Shown: positions 17,593-25,855 of the stretch, piece by piece
Layout of the letters: each line of letters starts with the position of its first letter
Numbering within the stretch: the stretch's first letter is position 1
Assembly (NCBI GenBank): GCA_965224285.1
Contig: OZ245043.1
Coordinates: 682,001 to 746,000, forward strand
Length of the DNA stretch: 64,000 nt
Direction of reading: 5' to 3'
From: JAJCYK01 sp965224285
GTDB lineage: Bacteria; Bacteroidota; Bacteroidia; Cytophagales; Cyclobacteriaceae
Position numbers and translations under genes: made by a program
The notes under the pieces: model-generated
Seen by the model: the letters and a program-made list of their open reading frames with translations, nothing else
Told to the model about the DNA's origin: nothing
The model's database searches: none

Positions 17593-20007
17593 TCAATCCT
17601 GGATTCTATTGGATTCATCTTCCAACCCCGTCTTGCGCTTGCGCACTTTTACCTGACTATTACCAAAATTATAGCTTAACCCAATCTTAAAGCGCCGTGA
17701 ATCATACCCTCCATCTCCCCGAATGGTCAACCCTGCAAATTCGCTTACCCCATTCCACTCCTGGGTCTTGAACACATCGGTTAAATTGACGGTAAGATTG
17801 CCACGATTATCCCATAAAGATTTCTTTAGTCCCAGGTTCAGGCTCCACATATCACCGGTTTTGAAGGTACCGCCCCAAACTGATGGTGAATTATACCAAC
17901 CACTTACTTCAAGCTTGAAATCCTGAGGTAGTGACACACTATTCTGAACATAAATATTGTATGTTGTCTGATCTAGATCAATTACAGAACCTTCGATATC
18001 AGCATCATAGGAGACATGATATAAAGTTATGTTTGAATAGATGCTCCACCATTTAGCCACATCAAAAGGGTAGCTGATATTTAGCCCTGAATTGCGGGCA
18101 TCGGCTATATTTTGGCGGCTTATCAAACTACCTCTTTGTCCGGTAGTGTCGGTTACCTGGGCGAAAAAGTCAGTAGTATGACTATAACTCAATCCAGAGG
18201 TTAGCTTTGACTTAAAGGTATGACTCAATTGGTAACTGTTGGTGTATTGAGGGTTCAAAAAGGGGTTGCCTCTCTGAAAGGTCAGTTCATCAAGTTTAAA
18301 TTCAAATGGATTCAAATCCTTATAGCCCGGTCGGTCTATTCGTCTGCTGTAATTCAATGCCAATTTATGAGCCTTATTAGGCTGATAGGTAATACCACCG
18401 GAAGGAAAGAAGTCAGTATACTCACGCTTTACCTGATCCAACTCGTTTACTTTCATACTTTCCAATATTCCATTGGACCTGGTATGCTCCATTCGGATAC
18501 CGGCATTAAAGGAATATTTTTCCCCCAGCTTCCTGGCATAGCTAGCATAGGCTGCCAATACTTTTTCGCTGTAATCAAATGCTGAGCTTCGATCGATATC
18601 CAGTATATTACCACTCTCCTGTACACTGTAGAAGTTATAAAGGTTATCTGTTTCCACATCAGACCATTTAGCGCCAGCCCCTAAGGTACCTCCTGCAAAA
18701 TTGCGTTGGTAATCTGCTTTTAAGGTCTTAATGTCAATACGGGTGCGCTGCTCATCCGTGAATATTCGTTCTAGTTCTACCGTTTCGCCGCTGGGATCCA
18801 GATAAAGGTTGGGTTGATACAGCCCGCCATCATTCCAGTAGTATCCATAATCCCCATCCACATTGAGACTGGTACCCATATCATTCTGATATTGGTAATT
18901 CACATTGGTTTGGATATTATCGGTTTCAAAAGTTCGGCGATTGTTGGCCTGAAGTATTTGATCTATTTCCCCGGTGGCCAGACTCCCAAATGGAGTGGTA
19001 GAATTTGTCTCCCCTCCCCTTTCAGCAATGCTGCCATTTATTACAAAACCTATGGTATGTTGCTTATTCAGGTAAAAATCGGAACCGGTCCGAAAGCTAT
19101 GCCCTTGATAGGACCAGGTGGAGAAGCTGGTTTGATCCAGGAAATTGCCATTCAACTCCTTAAACAAATTGGTGAAGTTAGCGCCTTCATTATCTACATA
19201 ATTATAGCTGCCAAACCAGCTAAACTTTTTATTGCGGTAATTAGTACTAAATCCTCCACGATACCGGTCCTTCTGCCCTACATCATAACCCAGGTTAAGG
19301 GTGGCGTTCATTCCCAAATTTTTATCTCTTTTCAACCGTATATCGATAATGCCGGCATTGCCTTCGGCGTCATACTTGGCAGATGGATTAGTAATGATAT
19401 CCAGTTTTTCAATATCTTCCGATTGCAGGCTGCGTAACATGGCAACCAGGTCTTCCCCTCGCAATTGGGTGGGCTTGCCGTCTACATATATCCGAACTCC
19501 ATTCTTTCCCTGTAGAATAATATTGTCGTTATTATCGACTATTATACCCGGTGCCTTACGCAGCAATTCCATGGCATCGTTACCTTGAGCGTTAACGCTA
19601 CCTTCCACGTTGAATACCATTTTATCGGGCTGTATTTCTACCAAAGGCCGGGTGGCGGTCACCTTGACATCTTCCAGCTGGGTCACAGCTGATTGAGCCT
19701 GAATTTGGTCAAGCTGTTTCGCTTCACCTGCTTTCAGATCGAATGGCTGGGAAATAAATGGTTGATACTGTACCGAACTTAGTTGTAACCGATAGGTTCC
19801 CGGATTTATCTGCTCAAAAGAATACGAACCATCGTCTTTAGAGTAATCCGCTTTGATCATGGCCGAATCTGGATCTAACAGAACGGTAGTCACAAATGCA
19901 GCCGGATCTCCATTTTCATCCACGATGGATCCTGATACGGATCCTGCTTGAGAATAAACCAGGGTTATGCTTGAGCTTAAAATTATGGTTAGTAAAAGAT
20001 TTTTCAT
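17593..20007 (-). CDS. TonB-dependent receptor-like outer membrane beta-barrel protein
   Basis: A protein of 804 residues. The signal peptide is at residues 1-20 (MKNLLLTIILSSSITLVYSQ). A carboxypeptidase-regulatory-like domain follows at about 22-105 (GSVSGSIVDENGDPAAFVTT). A plug-type domain comes next at about 110-230 with ELLRKAPGIIVDNNDNIILQ, KNGVRIYVDGKPTQL and NPSAKYDAEGNAGIIDIRLK. The remainder is the barrel of the outer-membrane beta-barrel family 3 type. Such proteins take up or bind unknown substrates at the outer membrane; the ligand is not readable. No SusD partner is adjacent. The closest upstream gene on this strand is the alpha/beta hydrolase, 188 bp away. Confidence 0.92.
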   Translation of the reverse strand: MKNLLLTIILSSSITLVYSQAGSVSGSIVDENGDPAAFVTTVLLDPDSAMIKADYSKDDGSYSFEQINPGTYRLQLSSVQYQPFISQPFDLKAGEAKQLDQIQAQSAVTQLEDVKVTATRPLVEIQPDKMVFNVEGSVNAQGNDAMELLRKAPGIIVDNNDNIILQGKNGVRIYVDGKPTQLRGEDLVAMLRSLQSEDIEKLDIITNPSAKYDAEGNAGIIDIRLKRDKNLGMNATLNLGYDVGQKDRYRGGFSTNYRNKKFSWFGSYNYVDNEGANFTNLFKELNGNFLDQTSFSTWSYQGHSFRTGSDFYLNKQHTIGFVINGSIAERGGETNSTTPFGSLATGEIDQILQANNRRTFETDNIQTNVNYQYQNDMGTSLNVDGDYGYYWNDGGLYQPNLYLDPSGETVELERIFTDEQRTRIDIKTLKADYQRNFAGGTLGAGAKWSDVETDNLYNFYSVQESGNILDIDRSSAFDYSEKVLAAYASYARKLGEKYSFNAGIRMEHTRSNGILESMKVNELDQVKREYTDFFPSGGITYQPNKAHKLALNYSRRIDRPGYKDLNPFEFKLDELTFQRGNPFLNPQYTNSYQLSHTFKSKLTSGLSYSHTTDFFAQVTDTTGQRGSLISRQNIADARNSGLNISYPFDVAKWWSIYSNITLYHVSYDADIEGSVIDLDQTTYNIYVQNSVSLPQDFKLEVSGWYNSPSVWGGTFKTGDMWSLNLGLKKSLWDNRGNLTVNLTDVFKTQEWNGVSEFAGLTIRGDGGYDSRRFKIGLSYNFGNSQVKVRKRKTGLEDESNRIQD

Positions 20008-20195
20008 GCTTCAGGTTCAAATTCACCCGCTGTTGGTCAATTTCTGTGCCCAAAGTAGAAATCGCTCTGAATTTGCTTTATTCAAAGCTTTAAGGCCAGA
20101 CAAAAGAACGATCTCCCCTAAAATATGTCCATTTTCGGACGACAAATCTTCATAACCGGACGGTCTAAAGAAAAGCTTGAGAAACCGTTAACTAA

Positions 20196-21107
20196 CTAGG
20201 GATTGGTGGTCTGTTGGGGATCTTGGATAAACTCCACCATCATATCACGATACTTGCTAACCCCTGCATTGGAAAGGTGTCTCCAAAGACCAGCATGATC
20301 AAATTCTTCGATGTGAACCACATCGAAAGCAGTAAATTTTTCCTTCTTAATCAGATCCTCCAGGATCTTGGTATAATCATAGGTGCCCGGCTCGGACATC
20401 AACAACATAGGTACTGAGATGTTGGACACATAAGAAGTGGGGGAAGCTAGCTCAAAATGCTTTTTGGTTTCACCAAAGACAGCCTGAACATGTTGCTCCG
20501 CCAGATGTTGGCTGTTTTCACTATTTAAAAATCCATGGTAATAACTGTCGATATCGTACGCTCCTGCTACCGGAATAACTCCTTTCAGCACCGATTTATC
20601 TAAATCTACTGCTTCAAGATAGCTGTGGTCCAAACTTATCAATGCTGCCAAATGCGCTCCGGATGAGAACCCGCCTACAACAACCCGATTGGAATCATAT
20701 CCATATTCATCGGCCTGGTCGATCAACCAGCGGACCGCCAGGGCCAAATCCATGATATGGGCCGGGTGTTTCACTCCGGTAGTCCTTTCGGGATCTTTCC
20801 AAACACCCGAACTTAGCCGGTGGCCGATAGTAGCCACTGCAATTCCCTCTTGGGCAAATTGCCGGGCCAAAGGCAATTCAACATTGCGATCCACGAAGGA
20901 CCAGGCTCCTCCACCAATCCAAATGAACAGTGGAGGCTTGTCCTGAGCAGTTGGCAAAACCAAATTTAATTTCCGCAGAGTATCTTGGGGATTGCCTTCC
21001 TCCTTGGCATACGCCAAATCCAAATGTTCCGTATAGTCCACTTCCTGTGCGGTCAGCGGCAATATGAAAGTTAAGGTCAGGTAAAATGTAAGAAAAGCTT
21101 TAAGCAT
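20196..21107 (-). CDS. Secreted alpha/beta hydrolase (esterase-like)
   Basis: About 303 residues from the ATG at 21107, chosen over an earlier in-frame start at 21146 because it begins a clean signal peptide (MLKAFLTFYLTLTFILPLTA). The fold is esterase/lipase-type: oxyanion segment FIWIGGGAW, nucleophile GGFSSGAHLA (G-x-S-x-G), and a probable catalytic His in IEEFDHAGLW. It probably hydrolyses carboxyl esters, perhaps acetylated glycans, in the periplasm. Kynurenine formamidase was considered but the exported form and distant location argue against it. It precedes the TonB-type receptor gene on the same strand. Confidence 0.82.
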   Translation of the reverse strand: MLKAFLTFYLTLTFILPLTAQEVDYTEHLDLAYAKEEGNPQDTLRKLNLVLPTAQDKPPLFIWIGGGAWSFVDRNVELPLARQFAQEGIAVATIGHRLSSGVWKDPERTTGVKHPAHIMDLALAVRWLIDQADEYGYDSNRVVVGGFSSGAHLAALISLDHSYLEAVDLDKSVLKGVIPVAGAYDIDSYYHGFLNSENSQHLAEQHVQAVFGETKKHFELASPTSYVSNISVPMLLMSEPGTYDYTKILEDLIKKEKFTAFDVVHIEEFDHAGLWRHLSNAGVSKYRDMMVEFIQDPQQTTNP

Positions 21108-21213
21108 TTGATTCTGAATTTTTACTTTAAATGCTAAATATACCAACCAGCTCTCAACCGAGTCTGGTGATTTTGATAAACGGTTAAATTTTTACCTTAT
21201 TAAAGTTCATATT

Positions 21214-21621
21214 ATGGTGTCTACTGTCGGAAACTCCTCATCCCACTTAGAGAAAAAGTTGGGCATCAAACAGGATTTCAGGATCAATATCCTAAATCCT
21301 CCAGATCACTATTTTGATCTTTTTTACCAGCTGCCACCAGTAGTTATGGCGGATGAAGGGGAGGAATTGGATTTTATACATATGTTTTGTACAAATTTTA
21401 ACCAGTTGGAAACTTATTATAATTCGGTAATTGGCCATTTGAGAAAGAAGGGCATTCTATGGATTTCATGGCCCAAAAAAACTTCGACCATTGCTTCAGA
21501 ACTGGATCGAGACTCGATTCGTACCTATGTATTGCAGCGGGGGTTGGTAGACACTAAGGTGTGTGCAGTTGATAAAGATTGGTCCGGACTCAAATTCATG
21601 TACCGAACCAAGGACCGCTAG
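21214..21621 (+). CDS. DUF3052 family protein
   Basis: A protein of 135 residues. It fits DUF3052: SHLEKKLGIKQDFRINILNP near the start, DFIHMFCTNFNQLE in the middle, then GILWISWPKKTS and the conserved end RGLVDTKVCAVDKDWSGLKF. The fold looks like a small methyltransferase-like Rossmann domain, but no catalytic role is established. It is cytoplasmic, with no signal peptide. It stands alone on the plus strand, divergent from the hydrolase and convergent with the VOC gene 12 bp away. A short AAGGAC/GTCCTT inverted repeat spans the junction and could be a weak terminator. Confidence 0.85.
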   Translation: MVSTVGNSSSHLEKKLGIKQDFRINILNPPDHYFDLFYQLPPVVMADEGEELDFIHMFCTNFNQLETYYNSVIGHLRKKGILWISWPKKTSTIASELDRDSIRTYVLQRGLVDTKVCAVDKDWSGLKFMYRTKDR

Positions 21622-21633
21622 ACCCGCCGTCCT

Positions 21634-22038
21634 TTATTGAAATGACCCAGTCGGCTGAATAAGGTCCCACAGGTTTCCGTAGAGATCTTCGAATACCGCT
21701 ACTTTTCCATAGGATTCCATTTTAGGGGGCCGCACAAAACGTACTCCTTTGGATTTAAAAAGCTGAAAATCCCGTTCAAAATTATCGGTATATAAAAACA
21801 TGAATACCCGGCCGCCGGTTTGGTTACCTACGGCCCCCAATTGACGTTCTCCTACGGCCCTGGCCAACAGCAAACCACATTCTTCAGATGCCGGTGGCTT
21901 AATAACCACCCATCTCTTGGTCTCTGAAAGGGTGGTATCTTCCAACTTTTCGAAGCCCAGCTTATCGATATAAAAACTCAGAGCTTCATCATAATCACGA
22001 ACCAGTAAGGCTACCTTAGAAATATGCTGGTTTGCCAT
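21634..22038 (-). CDS. VOC (glyoxalase/bleomycin-resistance) family protein
   Basis: A protein of 134 residues with the two beta-alpha-beta modules of the VOC superfamily: ISKVALLVRDYDEALSFYID and LGFEK at the start, then FLYTDNFERDFQLFKSKGVR and VAVFEDLYGNLWDLIQP at the end. The closing E-D-x-x-G-N-x-W-D-L is the usual second metal-side strand. Members are glyoxalases, dioxygenases or binding proteins, and the substrate is not predictable. It starts 3 bp after the stop of the phosphodiesterase gene upstream, so both are probably co-transcribed. Confidence 0.88.
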   Translation of the reverse strand: MANQHISKVALLVRDYDEALSFYIDKLGFEKLEDTTLSETKRWVVIKPPASEECGLLLARAVGERQLGAVGNQTGGRVFMFLYTDNFERDFQLFKSKGVRFVRPPKMESYGKVAVFEDLYGNLWDLIQPTGSFQ

Positions 22039-22041
22039 AAT

Positions 22042-22887
22042 CTAATGATCCCCCATGATCGCACCTTCCAACATCACCGGCAGGTGGTCTGAGATGTGCA
22101 GCCCGGTAGGCAGCGTGTCGTCAATATGCCTATAGGCATTTACGGTAAAACCCTTTACAAAAATATAATCAATCAGCCGCTCCGACGGTTCACTGGAGAA
22201 TCCATTATAAGTTCCGACTGGGCCATATAGAGGTTTGCTGCTGATGGAGTAACCTAATTCTAAAAACCCATTTAGGGTAGTAATGGGCTTTTCTTGGGGA
22301 GTGGCGTTGAGGTCGCCCATCAAGACCACCGGCAAATTCTCAGAATTCAGCTCGCGTATTTTTTCTACCACAAGTTCGGCCGATTGGTCCCGCGCCAGGC
22401 TTCCGCGATGATCAAAATGAGTATTGAATACCCAAAACTTTTTCCCGGAATGTTTATCAGTAAAAAGGCCATAGGTGCAGATCCTCTCCAGAGCGGCATC
22501 CCAGCCTCTAGAAACCTTCTCTGGCGTGGGAGACAACCAAAAGGTGCCTCTTAGGTTTATTGAGAAACGTTCCTTTTGATAGTAAACTGCGCAATATTCT
22601 CCTTCGGAAGCGCCATCATCCCTGCCCACGCCAAAATATCCATAGCTGCTGAGACTGCTGTCAATATACATCACTTGATGATGGAGACCTTCTTGAATGC
22701 CAAACACTTCAGGTTGATAATACTTGAACATTTCAATCATGGTACCCCTGCGTTTAGACCAGTGATTGACCGTATCTGAAGGGTTGTCATACTTGATGTT
22801 ATAGGTCATGAATCTATAATTCTGACCAGATATTTGCAGAGTGGAAAACAGTAACAACGGTAGGTACCAATATTTGTAGTAAGTCAT
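22042..22887 (-). CDS. Secreted endonuclease/exonuclease/phosphatase family protein
   Basis: A protein of 281 residues with a signal peptide (residues 3-21, ending ISGQ). Motifs of the EEP superfamily are in order: FMTYNIKYDNPSD, EVFGIQEGLHHQ (metal-binding Glu), NTHFDHRGSLARDQSA, VVLMGDLNATPQEKP and LHISDHLPVML at the end with the catalytic Asp-His. It is a phosphodiester or phosphomonoester hydrolase, exported to periplasm or surface; nucleic acid, phospholipid or sugar phosphate could be the substrate. It leads a two-gene unit with the VOC protein. Confidence 0.9.
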   Translation of the reverse strand: MTYYKYWYLPLLLFSTLQISGQNYRFMTYNIKYDNPSDTVNHWSKRRGTMIEMFKYYQPEVFGIQEGLHHQVMYIDSSLSSYGYFGVGRDDGASEGEYCAVYYQKERFSINLRGTFWLSPTPEKVSRGWDAALERICTYGLFTDKHSGKKFWVFNTHFDHRGSLARDQSAELVVEKIRELNSENLPVVLMGDLNATPQEKPITTLNGFLELGYSISSKPLYGPVGTYNGFSSEPSERLIDYIFVKGFTVNAYRHIDDTLPTGLHISDHLPVMLEGAIMGDH

Positions 22888-23126
22888 AAAAGAGGTCTAA
22901 ACAAGAGCAAGGTAATTATTTGAAAGGAAGATTTACAAATAACCGTATTGCTATGACGGGTTTGATATACGTCTTGAGCAACTCGTTAATACATTTAATT
23001 TATTCTTAATTGTCACAACCCGATAAATTAATTAAAGCAAATTGGTTATCCTCGGAGTTGTGTATCTGCTTCCTAAAACTATTTGGACTTGTATTATCCC
23101 GCTAATGTTAATTAGCTGCACTTACT

Positions 23127-24143
23127 ATGACAGTAAATTCCAATTATCAGCATCCGATTGTGTGGTGTGCGATCGATTTACCCCTATTTTTCAAGAGTAA
23201 GACCGTGATTGATAATGGAATTTGGCCAGGTTTATCAGGAGGAGATCATAATCCACCTTTATTGTATTTTACCAGTGGAACCACTTATGCCGCCTTTCTG
23301 GAAGAGGGGTCATTTCCCCACCATGAGTACCGTACCATTACCTGTTACGAACATACTCTTTTAAAGTTAAACCGAAGACTTGATGATCAACCTTTCCATA
23401 TGGAAAATAGAATGAACTTTGCTGACAGTAATTCCTTGTATTTTTTTCGTCCCATGATGTTATGTTCTGATGTTGAATCGATGACTGAGTTTGTACCGGA
23501 TTTCAAAACCACTGAAGACTGGTTGCCTCTGGTTATGCATGAATATTTTCACAGCTTCCAATTTTCACACCAACCTTCTCTATTTTACCTGCAAAACCTT
23601 ATAGGGATGGCGGCTGATACCCTCAGTACTTACTACCTCACTAATGCCAGTTTTCAGCATACTTTAAAGCTGGAAAATGAATTATTAATAGGATGTATTA
23701 AAAGCGAAAACCAGGATTCATTAGATCTGTATCTCGATGAATTTATAAAATTGAGGGAGCAACGACGAAGTGGTTTTGCAGATTCTTCATCCTTCAATCT
23801 TGCCATTATGGAAGATTTTTGGGAAACAATTGAGGGAACAGCCCGGTATATTGAATATTATCTAGCAGGCAAGTTTGCCCAAATGCATGTTGAAGACCTG
23901 ATGGGGTGTGATTCATTGTTCCATAATTTCGCGATGTTTAAGGATTCCTTACCATTTGAACAAAAACCTCACTTTATAGAGCGCACCAAAATTATGCCTG
24001 CCTATTATTACGTCACCGGTTTTAATATCTGCCGACTTCTGGATAAGCTGGAGTTAGAATATAAACCCAATCGCTTTCAAAATCCAGAGCACAGTATATA
24101 TGAAATATTAAAGGAGTATGTGGAAGCGAATAAGCCTTCTTAA
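23127..24143 (+). CDS. Putative HExxH metallopeptidase-like protein, 5' end probably frameshifted
   Basis: A protein of 338 residues as an open frame from the ATG at 23127. The HEYFH sequence (in LVMHEYFHSFQF, about residue 140) is an HExxH zinc motif, and a downstream Glu (DFWETIEGTARYIEYY) could be the third ligand. No named family is recognised. The frame has no signal peptide. In the next frame, however, bases 23060-23104 encode a good lipoprotein signal (KTIWTCIIPLMLISC) that runs to a TAA at 23198. Dropping one T from the run at about 23187-23191 joins the two into one lipoprotein. So the gene may be a frameshifted lipoprotein gene, or the base call is wrong. The 3' end overlaps the convergent GMC gene by 4 bp. 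Confidence 0.7.
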   Translation: MTVNSNYQHPIVWCAIDLPLFFKSKTVIDNGIWPGLSGGDHNPPLLYFTSGTTYAAFLEEGSFPHHEYRTITCYEHTLLKLNRRLDDQPFHMENRMNFADSNSLYFFRPMMLCSDVESMTEFVPDFKTTEDWLPLVMHEYFHSFQFSHQPSLFYLQNLIGMAADTLSTYYLTNASFQHTLKLENELLIGCIKSENQDSLDLYLDEFIKLREQRRSGFADSSSFNLAIMEDFWETIEGTARYIEYYLAGKFAQMHVEDLMGCDSLFHNFAMFKDSLPFEQKPHFIERTKIMPAYYYVTGFNICRLLDKLELEYKPNRFQNPEHSIYEILKEYVEANKPS

Positions 24144-25855
24144 CCAGCAGTTATTTTACCATGTTTTTGAAACTGCTTAATTACTACTTCGCAACCACGC
24201 TCTGCAAGTGCTAAAATAGTATTGGCCGGATTAGGCCCAAGTGAAGCGGGAATAATGGAGCCGTCTAGAATCACAAAATTGTCGTATTGGTAAACTCTAC
24301 CATAGGTATCTACCACCCCTTGATCAATGCTTTCTCCCATTAAAGCCCCGCCAAGGTTGTGGGGAACTTCAATGATCTTAAAAATCTTAGCTATAGCATT
24401 TGGAATGAAATAGCTTTTGGCTTTCCTGGCAAATAATCGCCCCAATCTATTCAAATATCCGATGTAAGGTTCATGCTGATCAAAAGGGAACTTGATCTCC
24501 AAATTTCCCTTTTCATTCAATAGGTATTGTCCCTTAGCGTCATCTCGACCCATCATAAGCATGGGAATTGGCCAAGATCTTTCTACCAATTCAAAAAGCG
24601 GAACATAGCGCCCCATCCAATTTACTAACCTGCTGATGGTTTTATACCTTGAAGGTCTGAAGGCTTTTAGCAAGCTCATGGTTACCGCAATTCCCGCCTT
24701 GATGGGAGTGGGATATCTACCCCCTTCAATATAGGCACCCTGGGTACTGCCATCACGGTGCTTAAATCGGATGTAATCACTATTGGTGGTTCCCTTATCA
24801 GGCTGGGCCCTTTTCCCGGAATTGATCCAGCCCCCCACATACAGGATGACCCCCAAAATGGTTAACCAAAAAAGATTTCCCAGGACTCCTGCTAGGGCCA
24901 AAATTACGCCCAACCAGGAGATCAGCAGACCTTTCTTAGGGGCCAAAAAAGTGACGTAATCGCCATTGGAAAAATAACTTTTCCCCAATTGTTCAGATAA
25001 GTTAGGCAGGTTTCCGTATTGTATTTTATTCCTAAGCAATAGTTCGGTGGTGCCGATCGCGCCTGCTCCACAAATCAGTATTTTAGCTTGCACCATGCCG
25101 TGGCCTTGGTGATCTCGCCGCGGATCACGCCAAGTGATCTCATACCCCAGTTCAGGGTATGGTTTTATCTGAGTTACTTCCCTGAAGGCCTCCACCTTGG
25201 CTCCCTTTTTCATGGCCAAATAGAGATAATTCTTATCCAGGGAGTTCTTAACTTCAATATCTCCACCCAAAATTTTTTGCTCATCAGGATCTGAATACCT
25301 TTGTTTGGCTCCATGCCGGTTAATAAATACTTCTCCAGGTTTTTTATCAGGAGGAGCAAAAGAAATTCCCAAAAGTATGTCACCGGTAGCCTCAACCAGA
25401 TCTGGTCGTTCAGCCAGTAATTGCTGCTCTGCTTGGCGGAAAATGCGGTATGCAGGCAGTTGGTTATAAGGAGGATAGTCCGGGTATTTTACGGCCTCCA
25501 TCATCTGTTCCGCCTTCCGGTAATAACTGTCCATTTCCTCCACTGTAATTCCTCCGGGAAAATCATCAAAAAACTCACGTCTTTTTAGAGTAGCCGCATA
25601 AACATGAGATCCTCCGCCCACTCCTGCTCCCAGCCATGGTATTACATTTCGGCCACATTTTTTAAAATCGTTCATACCACACCGTCCTTTTTCCGGTAAC
25701 CAGAACATATCATCATCAGCTTCAAATCCCTCCCGTGATATCCAGCCTCCTCTTTCCAAAACCATAACTTTAAAGCCTGCTTCGCTAAATCTAAGGGCTG
25801 CCACCGAAGCGCCAAACCCGGAACCTATAATAGCTACGTCAGTGCATTCAGTCAT
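24140..25855 (-). CDS. GMC oxidoreductase (cholesterol oxidase-like) with internal membrane hairpin
   Basis: About 571 residues from the ATG at 25855 (an alternative ATG at 25888 adds 11 residues). FAD-binding start CTDVAIIGSGFGASVAAL and NVIPWLGAGVGGGSHVYAAT are typical of cholesterol-oxidase-type GMC enzymes. The C-terminal PHNLGGALMGESID and NFVILDGSIIPASLGPNPAN carry the usual active-site His and Asn region. Between them, at about residues 308-350, sit two hydrophobic segments (LLISWLGVILALAGVLGNLF, then LTILGVILYVGGWI), an insertion that soluble GMC enzymes lack. It oxidises an alcohol, perhaps a sterol or hopanoid-type lipid (inference). It overlaps the metallophosphoesterase gene by 8 bp and is probably translated with it. 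Confidence 0.87.
   Translation of the reverse strand: MTECTDVAIIGSGFGASVAALRFSEAGFKVMVLERGGWISREGFEADDDMFWLPEKGRCGMNDFKKCGRNVIPWLGAGVGGGSHVYAATLKRREFFDDFPGGITVEEMDSYYRKAEQMMEAVKYPDYPPYNQLPAYRIFRQAEQQLLAERPDLVEATGDILLGISFAPPDKKPGEVFINRHGAKQRYSDPDEQKILGGDIEVKNSLDKNYLYLAMKKGAKVEAFREVTQIKPYPELGYEITWRDPRRDHQGHGMVQAKILICGAGAIGTTELLLRNKIQYGNLPNLSEQLGKSYFSNGDYVTFLAPKKGLLISWLGVILALAGVLGNLFWLTILGVILYVGGWINSGKRAQPDKGTTNSDYIRFKHRDGSTQGAYIEGGRYPTPIKAGIAVTMSLLKAFRPSRYKTISRLVNWMGRYVPLFELVERSWPIPMLMMGRDDAKGQYLLNEKGNLEIKFPFDQHEPYIGYLNRLGRLFARKAKSYFIPNAIAKIFKIIEVPHNLGGALMGESIDQGVVDTYGRVYQYDNFVILDGSIIPASLGPNPANTILALAERGCEVVIKQFQKHGKITAG

Noticed and set aside
18814..19437. 207-residue plus-strand open frame
   Set aside because: It lies antisense inside the TonB-type receptor gene, and its translation is low-complexity Ile/Pro-rich with no domain.
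20196..21107. Kynurenine formamidase for the kynurenine operon
   Set aside because: The protein has a secretion signal and lies 14 kb away; its esterase motifs are generic.
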